Positions 22,947 through 37,898 of a DNA stretch of 64,000 nt are shown in pieces. Where the stretch lies: NCBI RefSeq assembly GCF_047948215.1, contig NC_134455.1:77616689-77680688 (forward strand). The letters run 5' to 3'. Position 1 is the stretch's first letter. Each line of letters starts with the position of its first letter. A model generated the notes under the pieces. It was given only the letters and a program-made list of their open reading frames with translations, was not told the origin of the DNA and did not search any database. The position numbers and the translations under genes were made by a program. This DNA comes from Lycorma delicatula. Lineage: Eukaryota > Arthropoda > Insecta > Hemiptera > Fulgoridae.

Positions 22947-23614
22947 TTAAATAGCTCTCCTAGTGGACTTCACCTCACCCAACGACCACGAAGCACCAGC
23001 TTCAAAATATATCGCCTCGTGGTCGCTAAGCGTCTCTAGTTCCTTCAGGATCGACCAAAATCTAGCCATCCTTCTAAGTTCCGATGAAACAAAGGACACG
23101 TCTACAAAGAACACGCCATTTACCCGAACTAGGGTTGGTAACTCACCATCACTGAAACAGATGAGTCCCAACCCCGCCATCTCCTCTTCTAAAAGTAGAT
23201 CCTGTCTATCTGTAACACCGCCGCCCCACGCAACATTCTTGGCATTGAAGTCAACATAATCACATCCACACAGCATTTCTCAGCCTACTCAATTGATCTG
23301 AGTTTCTTCGAAAACGCCAAACTCAACATTTGGGGATACGTGTCCCCAAACTAGAATGATTGCATACTAGAATGTCTTACAATAGGAGTATTACTATTGA
23401 AACTACATACAGCAGCACTGTAAGTAGCATCATGCAGCCAACTCTCATCCTGCATCTTCCTAACATTAGGCTCCGACACAACCACTAGATCCACACCTCT
23501 CCTCCTCACAATTTCCATAATGGCGTCGTGATAGGCTAAAGTCTTATTCATGTTTACTTGTAAGCTAACCATTTTTCTTAGCACATTGTTCTCCTCTATG
23601 CTCAACTTCACCAC
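22947..23614 (-). pseudogene. LINE B APE-type endonuclease domain (ORF2 N-terminus)
   Basis: The first frame (23614-23351) has the opening strand (VDLVVVSEPN, with the glutamate motif). The second (23276-22947) has VDFNAKNVAWG, equivalent to the GDFNA motif with glycine changed to valine, and later SDHEAIYFEA, the SDH motif that carries the catalytic histidine. This domain nicks target DNA to prime reverse transcription. A frameshift lies between 23351 and 23276. The frame continues past 22947 into the ORF2 linker (KRELLKVIGLINKRIEHEGE). Confidence 0.82.
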
Positions 23615-24134
23615 ACATCAAACACGTAGGCTTCTTCTTACACTCCCTGGGCTTATGTCCTGCATCGCCGCAATTAAAACACAACCCCAAGCTATCAGGA
23701 CCGACACATCTGGCAGATAATTTCTCTCCCTCATGGCAAGGAAAACATCTCACCTCATAATCACTCATTGCCAACCGGCACAACACTCATCCAATTTGCA
23801 TTCTACGTTTACGCACCAGCCTTTCCGCCTACACCTGCGGCAACAAGAAAGTTGCATTCCTCGTATCACCGTATGCCTTTCTAAGGGACACAACCTTCAG
23901 GTCCACATCTTTACTTTCCACTTCGGTCCTCACAGCCGACAATATATCTCTCTCAGTAACGTCTAGCTCAAGATCCTTAATGACTATAGACGCCAGTTTA
24001 TCTCTCATTCCTCTCGTAACGTTCACCCCAGCCAACTTCTCTTTCACCACTTGTTGCGCCACGTTAACCTTGTCCACCAGCCCTCTTACTCTTTTGTAGA
24101 AGTCCTCACCACCTCCCTTCTGAATTGATAACAC
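23565..24134 (-). pseudogene. LINE B gag (ORF1) with two CCHC knuckles
   Basis: The N-terminal frame (24134-23829) includes SIVIKDLELDVTERDILSAV and ends RNATFLLPQV, the RNA-binding-like core of R1-clade ORF1 proteins. The C-terminal frame (23786-23565) carries CFNCGDAGHKPREC (C-x2-C-x4-H-x4-C) and CLMCGEVEHRGEQC (C-x2-C-x3-H-x4-C). In the family this protein binds the element's RNA and forms the ribonucleoprotein. A frameshift separates the halves at about 23790-23830. The ORF ends at a stop just inside the start of the endonuclease frame, the usual ORF1/ORF2 arrangement. Confidence 0.82.
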
Positions 24135-24160
24135 TCGTTCTAACTAACGTTACTAACCTC

Positions 24161-24288
24161 GTTCTTACCTTTTTTATTTGAAAAAAAAAACGTTTTTAAT
24201 TATTGATTTCTAAATGTTCTTTTTTTTGAATTCATGTATTTATATATATATATAAATATTATTATATATATAATATATATATTATATA

Positions 24289-24323
<35 letters not shown>

Positions 24324-25404
24324 ATGTTTATAATAAAATGTTTTATTAAAATATTATGCTGTTTGTTAGCTGAAAATCGACTAGTACAATTAAAGATTCT
24401 TTGGAAAAAACAAATATTACACGTAACCATAAACTATTTATAAATTTAATTATATCAAATATAATGGCTCCGCCGAGAAAATTAAATTTAAAAAAATATT
24501 AAAATATTTTAAATCACTAAATATTTGATTGAATTAATCTTAAATTTATTTTCTAATATGCCAAGGATAATGTTAAAATTCCCCTTTGTTAAAATCTGTA
24601 AATTTAATCATTTATTAAGTGTATGATTTTTTTTATACGTACAACACTTTTGTAATAAAAATAGAAAAATAATCGTACTTATATAACTAACTTGAGAAAA
24701 ATTATTAACAAAAAATCAAAAACAGATAAAATTATTAAACTCTGATACCTTGAAACGAATAAAAATCACTTAGAAAATCTTTTAAAACTACTTATGCATA
24801 TTCTCTAAAAGATCAGAATGGGTAGTTAAAATGTAACTATTCAAAACTTTTATAAGTTGACAAATGACCTTATATTTACATTTCGTCATTTAACATCACG
24901 ATAGATTTCATTTTTGAATTCCTTTTTAAAATTTGTCCAACATTTCCTCGTATTTTTAAAAACGATTTATGACAATAGATTAATAGAAGAAAACTAAGTC
25001 ACCAACATGAATTGCTACTTTTACCTTTTGTCAATCAATCTAATAATGCTAAACGTTTTTCAGCAACTAGGCAGTTTTTATTTGTAATAGATTTTTTTGG
25101 AGATGTTTTTCATTTTTTTTTTTTTCATAAGTAACTTATAATTTTATGGGTCTTTGTTGTAATAAAATAAAAATATTTTGAAACAAAAAGTAAATATTTG
25201 GTTTTCTTTTATGTATTTTGTACTTTAAAAATTTCATTTTATGGACCTACGGTTTGATACATTAATAATATTATGTGTTTTGTTATTTTATTTTTTGTCA
25301 GACAGTTATTTGATTTCATCAGTGATAACTAACATTCTAATGTATATATGGCTAAAAACAATACAAATGATAATATTCGGAGATCAGTTCTACAAATTAA
25401 GGAG
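24161..25404. other. AT-rich DNA with (TA)n tract
   Basis: A (TA)n tract with (TTA) interruptions occupies about 24236-24321. No gene or repeat copy recognised in the rest. Confidence 0.55.
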
Positions 25405-25413
25405 GATCTGGTT

Positions 25414-25539
25414 AACCACACATCTCAGAAATGGACCTGCTTCTGTACCAGACTACACTTCATTTACCTTCATACATATCATCCTCTGAAGTAATATATT
25501 ACGGTGGTTCTGGAGGCTAAACAGAAAAGAAAAAAGTAA
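25414..25539 (+). mobile_element. 5'-truncated SINE-A, tail A1, with 9-bp TSD
   Basis: Contains only the core end and tail (accacacatctcagaaatgg ... cctctgaag ... ggaggctaaacagaaaag). Direct repeats gatctggtt at 25405-25413 and 25540-25548 bracket it exactly, so it inserted in truncated form by target-primed reverse transcription. Confidence 0.85.
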
Positions 25540-25803
25540 GATCTGGTTGAACGATTTATTTAATTCATTGAGATATTTCCACTCACCATATAATTCCTGT
25601 ATTAGAAGAGAGAATTTTCATAGATAAAGCTGAACCTGTTTAAAGATGGCTATTCAACGTATTAAGGAAAAGGAGTTTGTAGTAACATGAAAAGCATAAC
25701 ATTATAAAAGAAATATCTGTAAATTCTTTATTTTACAGAAGAGCCAAATGAATTAAAATTTTCTTGACCTATTCTGTCTTAAGTTAGAAAAGCTCATTAT
25801 TAC

Positions 25804-26050
25804 TTTTTCTGTTTAGCCTCCGGATCCACCGTAAGGTATTACTTGAAAGGATGAATGAGGATGATATGTACGAATGTAAATGAAGTGTAATATTGTATAT
25901 TCTCAAGTCGACCATTCCTGAGTTATGTGGTTGATTTGAAATCCAACCACCAAAGAACAACGATATAAAATCCGTATAAAAGTAACAGTCTTTACTAGGA
26001 TTTTAACCTTACAACTGACCACTTCCAAATAGTTGATTTGCAAAATAAAT
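25804..26050 (-). mobile_element. SINE-A, tail A1, reverse orientation
   Basis: Reading the minus strand: degraded head at the high-coordinate end, core (ccaaccaccaaagaac on plus), and tail gtttagcctccggatccacc on plus at its low end. Starts about 265 bp from the previous SINE in opposite orientation, so the pair could fold. Confidence 0.85.
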
Positions 26051-27780
26051 TTAACTTCTTTTTCGTCTACTGTAAAATGTTGATTTGAAAATACGTCCTT
26101 GTAATACGTTATCATCGGGATTTGACTAAGTAAATATCAAACGGTTAAATAGTTAATTGTACTATCTCCATCTTAGGTAAAGATATTCCAAGAGATTTGA
26201 ATAGGATAAGCTTTGATGTATCCATGCGGATGGGTTTGATTTTCTCGTCTCACCGTTTCAATACAATTGGACAGACCCCCTCCTCAATATATCCCTTTCC
26301 GTTCACTGATAATTTCTTTCCCATGATGGTCTGTAGGATTCTATTAGAAGCGTGGTAATAATTTCGAAACGTATAGACTTTAATTGTATAATTTATGTAT
26401 AGTTGGTAAAGATGGTTTTGCATATGGAATTCCTAATCGATAACATAAAAATCTCAATGTATGACTTTTCATGAAATATATACAAATTAATAGGTTTGTA
26501 TATATTTCTATAATTTCAAATTCATATTGTCTTGTAGAGAGAGTTGATGATTTAAATGGTAAAATATACTGATCACGTGATTAATTACAGAAGTAGGAAT
26601 AACTACATAGTCGGATAAGGTAATACGCTTTATGTGTACTTTCTATTAGTGATAAACTCTTCAATTTCATCGTAAAAAGAGAAATAATATTTTTTTAATA
26701 TTTATATTATTGTATTATTTATTTGTTGAAAAATTTATTTTTTATATTATTGTAAAATATTTTTATTTATCTTATATTTAAAAAAAAGAAAACAATGTTA
26801 ACGTACTTTTTAACGTGCAATAATCGTACATTTTATAATTATAAGCTCTTAAACGAACGATTTTTTTTTCCTACACCTATTTGAATGGAGGATAAATAAT
26901 TCTTATCTCTAGTTCTACGTTAATGAATATCTATTATTGTTTCTAAATAATATTTTGAGCTTAAAAGTAATAATAAAATAAATATTATGTTTGATATTAT
27001 TATTTAAAATAATGATAATCTAAATTTTTGGGGAGGTGAATTTACACTTCTCGTGCTTTCATTATTTATTAAATAAGTAGTAATACATAATTATCTAAAT
27101 TTGTTTAAAGGCTTCTTTAATTAATAAAATTTACAATATTATATTGTATGAGAAACGATTAAGGTATAAGTGAAATTTCTTGAAAGTATCATAAGAGATA
27201 TATGAAATGGTTTAGACGTATGATAAGGAGAGAAAAATGTTGTTTTTAAGTGAAATAAAGTTTTAAGTATTTTAAGGGATTAGTTCCTTCATTAACAAGC
27301 AGTTCATAAGGACAGTATATAAAAGAAGATTTTGAATAGAAGGGATATTTAGGAAAGGAGGGAATTAAAGAGACAAATGGGGATGTGGGGAATTGCAACC
27401 CTATATAAACATTTTATACAGGATAAAAACCTTTGAATAATTAAATTTTTTATCAGGAAGAAATAAAAAGTTCATTCTCATATTTTTTCAACTTGATTTT
27501 TTCAAAGAAAAAATAGAATTTAATTTTTGTTTTCTAAACTATTAAAAAATAAAAAACAACATTTTATTACCGTTGACAGTATTTTAACACTATGCTTATA
27601 AGTGATCTGACAAAATGCACTTATCACTCTAGAAATTGACATAATAAGAGCGGAGTACTACAAGCAAAAAACATAACTGAATACAACATTGTACATTAGC
27701 ATAATAAGTTAAATAAAATTCAGATAATCTTAACATTTCTATATGTGATATTATTTTAATTATAGAGATATTAATTTTAT
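26051..27780. other. AT-rich DNA; hairpin at 26473-26508
   Basis: No gene recognised. A perfect hairpin (arms gaaatatatacaaa and its complement, 8-nt loop) occupies 26473-26508. About 26160-26350 is somewhat GC-richer without a coding pattern. Confidence 0.5.
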
Positions 27781-27791
27781 AAACAACATTA

Positions 27792-27892
27792 CTTTTTGTT
27801 CCTATTTTTCCCTGCCCCCTGGAGCCGGATCCAGAACTAACATAAACTCGGCTCGGAGGGGTGCCATAGATTCTAACTATCTCGTCGGGAAC
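27792..27892 (-). mobile_element. 101-bp LINE 3'-end insertion with 11-bp TSD
   Basis: Carries the shared LINE 3' signature (tgccccctggagccgga ... aactcggctcggaggggtgcc) preceded on the plus strand by T-rich sequence, which is the A tail of a minus-strand insertion. Perfect direct repeats aaacaacatta flank it at 27781-27791 and 27893-27903. It proves that this end was mobilised as a unit. Confidence 0.88.
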
Positions 27893-27903
27893 AAACAACA
27901 TTA

Positions 27904-28204
27904 TTACTCTCAGGGAAAGTTATTATGAACACTATTTCTTATACCTCAGGTACCTCATATGTTTAATAACTATAAGATAGATTGGAACAGTTGATTGAAA
28001 TCAACAATTTAACGCGCTTACTACCTTAAATTATTCTAATTTATAATATATTAAATCATTTATAATTTTAAATAGGTAAATATTTATAAAGAAATAATTA
28101 TTAAAATTTAAATTCATAAAATAAATATTCTTTCTGTTCTGATGTATTTTTATCTAATTTTTTATATATAAGAGTGATTTTTTAATTAATAAGTTTGACT
28201 TTAC
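27904..28204. other. AT-rich DNA, nothing recognised
   Basis: Short AT-rich spacer between the LINE tail and a SINE-B copy. Confidence 0.5.
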
Positions 28205-28363
28205 GGCCTTCGTGGCGCGAGTGGTAGCGTCTTTATCCACATGACCCGGGTTCGAATCCCGGTCAGGCATGGAATTTTTTCGTGGTACATTTGTCATTCA
28301 CCTTATCCTCTGAAGCAATACCTAACGGTCGTCCGGGAAGTTAAAATAAAAAAAAAAAAAAAA
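28205..28363 (+). mobile_element. SINE-B, full-length copy
   Basis: A tRNA-like head with an A-box-like TGGCGCGAGTGG and a canonical B-box GGTTCGAATCC (at about 28250), then cggtcaggcatgg, a short body, the tail cctctgaagcaatacctaac and a poly(A) end. Imperfect direct repeats aagtttgacttta (28191-28203) and aaatttgacctaa (28370-28382) are a likely aged target-site duplication. A tRNA gene is excluded because the sequence after the B-box does not close an acceptor stem and instead continues into the SINE body and tail seen at 35786 and 60322. Confidence 0.85.
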
Positions 28364-31193
28364 CATTTTAAATTTGACCTAAAATAAACAAAAATTAAAT
28401 ATAAAAACAATATTCCAACAGTATAAAATATTTCTGTATTTATCCATTTTATTGCCTCCAGTAATAAAAATACATCCTCCTAAAACATAAGAGTTACAAG
28501 AAATATTAAATACGTTTGCAAGCAGATAGATTTAGAATACCTAGAACAACTCGACAATTATTATTTTGAATGCAAGTAAATACGTATTCAAAAGTTGTAA
28601 AACAAAAAATAAGTTACGTGTGTTATTTAAATTAAATTATCCTGTTTCCAGGTTTCATTTACTGGAATTTTTTGATATATTTCTTATATAGTTAAAGAAT
28701 TAAAAACAATTACATTATTGTTGTTATAAATTAAAAATCAGAATAAAAATATTTATTAGTAGGCGGTAATCAATTTATAACTTTTTACAAAATTAGATTA
28801 AAATTTTTAAATATAAAATTTCAACATTCGTTTATGCGTATGTAAGTGGATGAAAAAAAGTTTATTGAGAACTCTAAGAGAAATACTGGAAACGAATAAG
28901 TATAAGAATAGCGCTTTACGATTATTCCAGACGGCGTCTCCCTAATGGAGAAAAGAACACATTCTGTCAGGGATTTCCTTGCTTTCGCAGATTTTAGCAT
29001 AGAAATTACAAATGGCCGACTTATATGAAGAGGGTAGGGGATGATGCCGGGTGGGAGCTACGAAATGAGAAAAGGGAGTGAGATGGAAAAGAAGAGAAAA
29101 CGGAGGAAGAAGAAGAAGGGTGGTTTGGGGTGGAAAAGTCGAGAAAATATACGTGCAAGTGCTGGAACAAGAGCAGCAGCGGCAGCAGCAGGGGAAAAAG
29201 CAATTAAAATCTGTGCCCTTCCACTGGGCCTTATTGCCGGCAAGAAACCTTCATATTTTACATTTGTGTTTTTAATTCCTCCACCAGTACACCTCATTAA
29301 TCCTCTTAGCAAAAGCCGGGTTTACAATTATTTTGAACAGTCCCTACTCTATCTAACTCTGTACGACTTAAAAGAACAAATATGCTTGCAATTGCCGTAG
29401 TATAGAAGCCTCTCTCTGAAACTTCTTATCATCCCTTCTTGCTCACACAAATACATTCGCACTTTCTGGCACGAATAGAATCACTACAGCTCCTCTACTT
29501 TCCATTTCCTTTGGATTTCATTTCAAGTTACAACGTACAACGAAGTAGTCTGTGCTTTAATCTTTTTATGTAATAGTACTAGTATTATAATTACTGCGAC
29601 TTCAAAGCGAATCGATCTCTCCTATTTACTTAAGAAAATAAATTATGAAATTCTGTATTTCAGTAGTTCGTTACTGTCTTAAAATCAAATAAAGTATAAT
29701 AACGAAATAAATTATGAATAAAAAACAAAACCGTAATAACATTATAAAACAAAATTTTATTACAATAAAAGATCTAAATTTAATTTTGTACAAATAAAAT
29801 TTACTTTTAAATGAAAAGATATTTTTGTCGTAATACGTACGTACTTAACTCAAGAAAACGGCTTTGCGCTTAAGTAATATGTATTTTGTTTTTTCTTAAA
29901 AATATTCATATATATTGTTTTACGATAGAAAAATAAGCTTAGTATTTGTGTGAATTCATAAAATGTTTATAACTTATTTAAATTTTACTCTTCTCTAAAT
30001 TTATTCACTTCAAATACGCTATACGACAAATCAAGTCATATGAAGTATCCAATGCGTAGAGAGGACTACCCATGAGTTCACCTAAATGGCTTTTTCATTC
30101 CACATGCTGACCAAGCACTATGTACGTCTACATATAGACCGTCATCCAACATAGAAACGTCATGTGAGAGGATAAAATAAAGCAGCTTATCATTACATTT
30201 TAAGAGATGTACTGGTTGCTAGGCTGGAGGTCACTGTTTTCGTTGTCTAACAAAAAGTTGCAGTACAAAGTATTATTTTTTGATATGTTATTCATAGTTT
30301 TGTTTATAATTTAATCGCTGTATATTACTTTTCATGCATATAATGTATAAAACTACTTGTACGTATAAATTTGAGGAGTTTTAATGGAAACTTATCTTCT
30401 TGTCTTTTGTGATCCAATTTACTTATGATTTCAATAAACAGATATATGAAACTGATTGTAAATAAATTTTGAGGCAAAGTAAATCGTTTATGGAATTTAT
30501 TTTGAGTATTTAATGATTTTGCTAAAGTAAAAATTATTATATAATATAATTTAAAATACGCTACTTCTTTACATTACAAAAATTTTTTACTATAAAAAAG
30601 TATTCTTGAAATTAATCTGGCGGAAGTGTTTGAAGATTTAAAACAAAATGCAAGTATTATTTTATGTAAAATGTAACATTAGATTCTTACAACTTAAGGT
30701 ATACTTTTCTTCAGTACGTTAAATAAAATACATATTATGAGATGTCATGAAGAAATTACTCCCTCAATTATTAATATAATTCAGATTTAGTAAACAATAC
30801 TTTTGTCGTAGAATTCCGGCAGTGGACCGTAAAGGTTTTCGACAACCCCAGGGATCTGATAGGGCAGTCTCTGAACACAGTCAGCCAGATTAGGTAAGAG
30901 TAAAGGAAGGAGAAATAGAGATATGAAGTAAGAGAGTGTGGGTGAATAAAAGAGAAAGGGATAAAGTAAGAGAGACGGTGAAAGCAAACGAGTGAGAGAG
31001 CGAATGAGTTTCGAATAATCCACTCGCAAGACAAACACCTCCAGTGGCGCCTCGGGAAAATTCCCCGATAATAACGATAAAGGAGAAACAAATGAGGTAC
31101 AATTCGCCTTATCAGAGCAGCCCCGGGGACCATCGCAACTATACTCTCTAATTAGAACTGTGTGCACACACAGAGAAGAAACTCTACAGCCCC
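28364..31193. other. Unique AT-rich DNA with GC-richer segments
   Basis: About 28920-29400 is GC-richer, with a (GCA)n-like stretch (gcagcagcggcagcagcagg), ATTA cores and purine-rich segments. Plus frame 29041-29400 is mostly K/R-rich low complexity and not a convincing protein. About 30050-30250 and 30790-31190 are also less AT-rich with no family I can name. Nothing is repeated elsewhere in the window except the segment at 31194. Confidence 0.45.
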
Positions 31194-31347
31194 TAGCGTC
31201 GTTCCCTTTCTGCATAAAAACACACGCCTTCCTTAGTTCTGTGTCTTCCTTTGTCTTCTCTCGTTTTAACACTTCTCAGTCATCAAAACGCATTTCCATT
31301 AATTTTACGTAGATTAATTGTATCAAACAAAAAGTTTTAAAATTAGT
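31194..31347 (-). repeat. Repeat E, copy 1 (coding-like)
   Basis: About 154 bp repeated at 32067-32220 in the same orientation. On the minus strand both copies read MEMRF, a residue pair, a TGA, then EVL and a related stretch ending ELRK...FMQKGND. Amino-acid similarity persists across a frameshift that is compensated within about 25 bp, which hints at former coding sequence. I do not recognise the protein. Confidence 0.6.
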
Positions 31348-31837
31348 CGTACTTTGAATAGTTTTTTAATGTTATTCGTGTAACAAAACAAGTAAAATAT
31401 ACGTATATAATATAAGAGATGAACCAGAGATTTATATCAAGGTTTAATTCAAAGGATATTACAGAGAATATTTACATCAGAGGTGAGATATATATCAACA
31501 CCCTAACTTACAACCCAGCTCTTATTCAAGTGTGTATATATTTTATTGCAGTTCAAAATTTAACTTTCATACATCAAAGATTCTTGATGGAGTTTTCAAA
31601 AGTATTTCAAAAAGAAAATATTATAAATATAAATCATTAAGATAAGCTTCCTGTAATTAAATACGTAAGAAATTTTTAATGAAGTCAAGTTATATTAGGG
31701 CTTACATAGTTTATATGTTCCTTTTATTAAAACTTTTATTGAATAATAAATTTTCTTAGCAACATATTAAATACGTGCGGTCATTTCATATGAAATAACA
31801 TTTTTATACATCTTAAAAAAAATAAAAAATAAAAATA

Positions 31838-31881
<44 letters not shown>

Positions 31882-32066
31882 GAATAAGAATGTTTGTGGC
31901 AAATATGTCCGTTTGTACCATCATGCTAAAACCAGTCAACCGACTACTTTTAAATTTTCAGAATACATTCGTGTAATCCCAGGTTTTAAGCCATTCCCTA
32001 GCTCCTTTTGGAGTGACGTTGTGAATGTTTTCTGTTGAACTACGACCTAAACTTTGATTACCGCCC
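31348..32066. other. Spacer between repeat E copies, with (TA)n
   Basis: AT-rich, with a (TA)n tract at about 31841-31880. The frame at 31419-31640 shows no family. No other feature. Confidence 0.5.
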
Positions 32067-32220
32067 TTAGTATCGTTCCCTTTCTGCATAAAATCATACC
32101 CCTTCCTTAGCTCTGGTGTTTTCCTTTGTCTTCTCTCGTTTAACACTTCTCAATTTTCAAAACGCATTTCCATTAATTTTATGTAGATTAATTGTATCTA
32201 ACAAGAAGTTTTAAAATTAG
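32067..32220 (-). repeat. Repeat E, copy 2
   Basis: Direct repeat of 31194-31347, offset by 873 bp, starting near tatcgttccctttctgcata on the plus strand and ending ttttaaaattag. It could be a segmental duplication or the shared part of an unrecognised element. Confidence 0.6.
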
Positions 32221-32576
32221 TCTTTGATTTCATTCTTCGACGTAAAAATAATAGACTATCCGTTTTATAATATATCTGATTATCAGCTCTCTACCTTGAT
32301 TTCTTCCAGAGATATAGGGTATTCTATGTAATGGAAATTGGAATCAAAAGGAATGTGTTCGTCTACAGTAGAATCTTCTATGCCAAGAACAAGGAAACCG
32401 TTGGAGGAAAGAAAGCTTTTCAGATTTTAATTTTTATTTGTCAGTATTTTTCTCGCAACCGCGTGGATAACGAAATCAGCGAGGGGATCTAGAGATGTCT
32501 AGCCTAGTTAGACTAGTTCCTGTTTGGCTAAACAGAAAGAGCGAGTAAAGTTAGCCTTGAGCGCCTAGTATATGTC

Positions 32577-35210
<2,634 letters not shown>

Positions 35211-35216
35211 CGCGCG

Positions 35217-35284
<68 letters not shown>
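35211..35284. repeat. Symmetric (CG/CA)n-(TA)n-(TG)n microsatellite
   Basis: CG/CA units pass into TA and then into TG, so the tract is close to self-complementary and could extrude as a cruciform. Confidence 0.92.
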
Positions 35285-35610
35285 CGTGTCCTTTGTATAT
35301 TTCAAATATATACGTATATATGTATATTTATATCAATAGATAATTTCTGTTATAATTACCCTTTATTTTATTCTGTAACAGTTGTGTTAATAAAACAAAC
35401 CACAGCGGTCGAATTGAGAACCTCCTATTTTTTTTTTAATTTCGTTAAAACATTAAGTTATTCTTTACAATCAAGAGTTAGTTGTAAAAGATATCATTAT
35501 TTGAAAAAAATATGATCAACCCCTTCTTAACAGCTATAATTTTTTTAAACTAAGTACTGCTTCAGTATACCTAATTGAAAGATATTTCAATTTCAAAATA
35601 TTATTTAATA

Positions 35611-35612
<2 letters not shown>

Positions 35613-35653
<41 letters not shown>
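35613..35653. repeat. 41-bp poly(A) run
   Basis: Uninterrupted A homopolymer. No retroelement is recognisable immediately upstream, so it is not clearly a retrotransposon tail. Confidence 0.9.
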
Positions 35654-35655
<2 letters not shown>

Positions 35656-35785
35656 AATAAAGGTAAGAGCGAATTATTACTTTTTTAAATATATTTTTTA
35701 AGTAGAAAGTTATTGTCTTTTAAGCAATAGAAACAATATGTTAAGATACTTTTATTTGTATAAAGTGTTTTAAGTTGTTATTTTT

Positions 35786-35918
35786 AGTCTCGGCCTCTCA
35801 TCCGGAAGTTCCGGGTACGAATCCCGCTCAGGCATGGCATTTTCACACACGCTACAAATCATTAATTTAATGCTCTGAAGCAATACCTAACGGTGGTCCT
35901 AGAGGTTAAACAAAAAAA
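35786..35918 (+). mobile_element. 5'-truncated SINE-B with 9-bp TSD
   Basis: Starts within the head (agtctcggcctctcatccgg), keeps the B-box region (ccgggtacgaatcccgctc) and caggcatggca, and ends cctaacggtggtcctagagg ttaaac plus A's. Direct repeats gttattttt at 35777-35785 and 35919-35927 flank it. The A-box is missing, so it is probably transcriptionally dead. Confidence 0.82.
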
Positions 35919-35927
35919 GTTATTTTT

Positions 35928-37894
35928 TAAACAAAACAGTATGCAAATAAATTATTATAATTTTTAAAATTGAAATCATTAGGGTAAAATATATAACAAA
36001 ATTAATCCCTATAGGAAAGATAATTTTAAATTTTGACGCTTTTGCAAATATAGGTGAAGTACATCAAACCTTTTTGAGAAGAAGGTGGAGGAGTACAGTA
36101 CGATTGTTTAAGTAATTGATAGTAGATGTGCAAAGTAGGTTATCTATATGATATTTACATATTCTCAACGGAAAAATTGAAAGGATAATTTTTACGAAAC
36201 TGTTTCAAATGACACATTTGCGCCGATGCATGTCCTGTGTATAATTATTTTATAAAGTTAATTCATTGAAAAAGTATTTGAGTACGTTAAACTAATAATA
36301 TATGAAAATGGACAGGTACGGGTTTTATTAGCATAATAAGAGGCAAAACCAGACTGGACTTGTTCCGTAGTGGATAAACTACCTCTGACCAACCGTTCAT
36401 TTTTTATTATTATAAGTTGACACAAGCCCAATTCTACTGATTGAATTTCTTTTCCGATCCAGTTTTTAATTTTCAGCTGCCAAACTGGGTTTCCAATACC
36501 GGATGGACCCTTCGTTTTCTTTAATCCAGTCCGGTTATATCCTTTCATTTATATTAAAAAAAAACCGGCCTACTAAACAAATAAATTAAAATATCAGCAA
36601 TTGGTCATTGAATTAAAAAAAGTATGGTCAGTTGGTTCATGTTTATAAATATATTTTGTATTATTAAAAACAAGTCTTAGTATCAAAGCCGTAACTAGTT
36701 CTCTATTAATAATAGACCATTTTGTTAGTTATTTAATAAAACCGGATTTTTACTAGATGGGTCAGTATGATAAAAACCAAGTATTAGTAATCAAGTAAAG
36801 GATAAATTTTCATTTTATTTTATTTATTTAATTTTTTTGAAAATAATATTTAAATCGATTTTAATTATATGTAAATGATAAACTCAGCTTAACTCTCATT
36901 AAGGAGTCAATGATCAGAAAATCAAAGCATTTTACGTTATTTTAAAACCTACAACCTTAATAACGGAGAAATTCTCTCTGTTCACTCTAATAAAAAATTT
37001 GACGTTTAGTTTTACTTGCTTGGTTACGTAAATAAAGCATGTGTTACATTTTCATCATCTAGTTCTGTATTACATATTTCTAAGCTGTACTTTCTCCTAG
37101 ACAAACAAGTGTAATAAGGTACTTAATATATATTATTTATTTTACGGTTTCTAAAACATCGTGAAAAGTTTCCTCTAGTAAATACTTTCCTCACCATTCT
37201 ATCTGTCATTATTTACACGTGAATGTGTAATAAGTATTATACGTAAAAAATATTTTTTTTTTTTGCTGAAGTGTTTATTTACAATCAGCTTCCATATCGA
37301 TGCTGTAAGTAAGTCGTATGATACACTATTACTAGAAATAGGATCATCTAATGATAATCCTCAACGAGTAAAAAATAATTAATATGAATAAATACAAGAT
37401 AAAACTATGAAATAACATAATATTTGATAGTATCTGAGAATATAGTTAAATATCTTCACACCATTAATCAAGTCGGATACGTAAATAAAAGGGAAATAAA
37501 TAGAACATTAACTTTAAGATAACCACAGATAAATAATAAACTAAGCATCCATAAATTTGAATAACCGAAAATAAAATAAAAGTAATTACAAGAAGTGTTA
37601 TCTCCAACAAACCGGATCATCATTACAGTCCCATCAAGCACATGGAGTCTCTTCAACCTCCTAAGATCCTCACTGTTGTCAAGTAAATTCAAAGGTAGAT
37701 GATTTAATCATCCTAGCTTTGAGTTAATTGTTTAAATAAAATGCTTCTCCAAACTCAGATCTCGAAACTAGGCACGTATCTCGAAATCAATTTGAACGTA
37801 TATTTACTTACCTGGCTGATACATGAAGTGGCAGTACGGAAGTACTAGCGAACAAGAATTTTTATACGATTACCAAAAAGAAGTGCAATATATT
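35928..37894. other. AT-rich DNA, no gene recognised
   Basis: A 96-codon minus frame at 36258-36548 is longer than most chance frames (it includes WQLKIKNWIGKEIQSVELG), but I recognise no family and no adjoining exon. The rest is featureless. Confidence 0.45.
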
Positions 37895-37898
37895 TAGA

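Larger units (their letters stand above)
20999..24160 (-). mobile_element. R1-like LINE remnant B (largest element in window)
   Basis: About 3.16 kb on the minus strand. In element order: gag with CCHC knuckles (24134-23565), APE-type endonuclease (about 23614-22947), linker and N-terminal RT (about 22975-22030), C-terminal region (about 22010-21660), 3'UTR, and the conserved 3' end at 20999-21065 (ccatcccctaggcccggacc on the plus strand, preceded by a T run that is the element's A tail). Order and overlap of ORF1 and ORF2 fit the R1 clade. The GC content is far above the flanks. Multiple frameshifts and a deletion of the RT palm make it dead. I could not find a target-site duplication. Confidence 0.88.

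Noticed and set aside
21210..23259. Plus-strand open frames over the LINE B region
   Set aside because: Antisense shadows of gag, endonuclease and RT frames that are recognisable on the minus strand.
28205..28275. Possible tRNA gene with a perfect B-box
   Set aside because: The acceptor stem does not close, and the sequence continues into the SINE-B body and tail shared with other loci.
29041..29400. 119-codon frame starting with a Lys/Arg-rich stretch
   Set aside because: Purine-rich low-complexity DNA produces it; overlapping frames on both strands are equally open and none has a domain.
30771..31272. Overlapping minus frames of 120 and 161 codons
   Set aside because: Composition-driven Ser/Leu/Phe-rich sequence over purine-rich DNA; only the part within repeat E has any cross-copy support, and that is reported separately.
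35613..35653. Poly(A) run as a retrotransposon tail
   Set aside because: No recognisable element or target-site duplication adjoins it.
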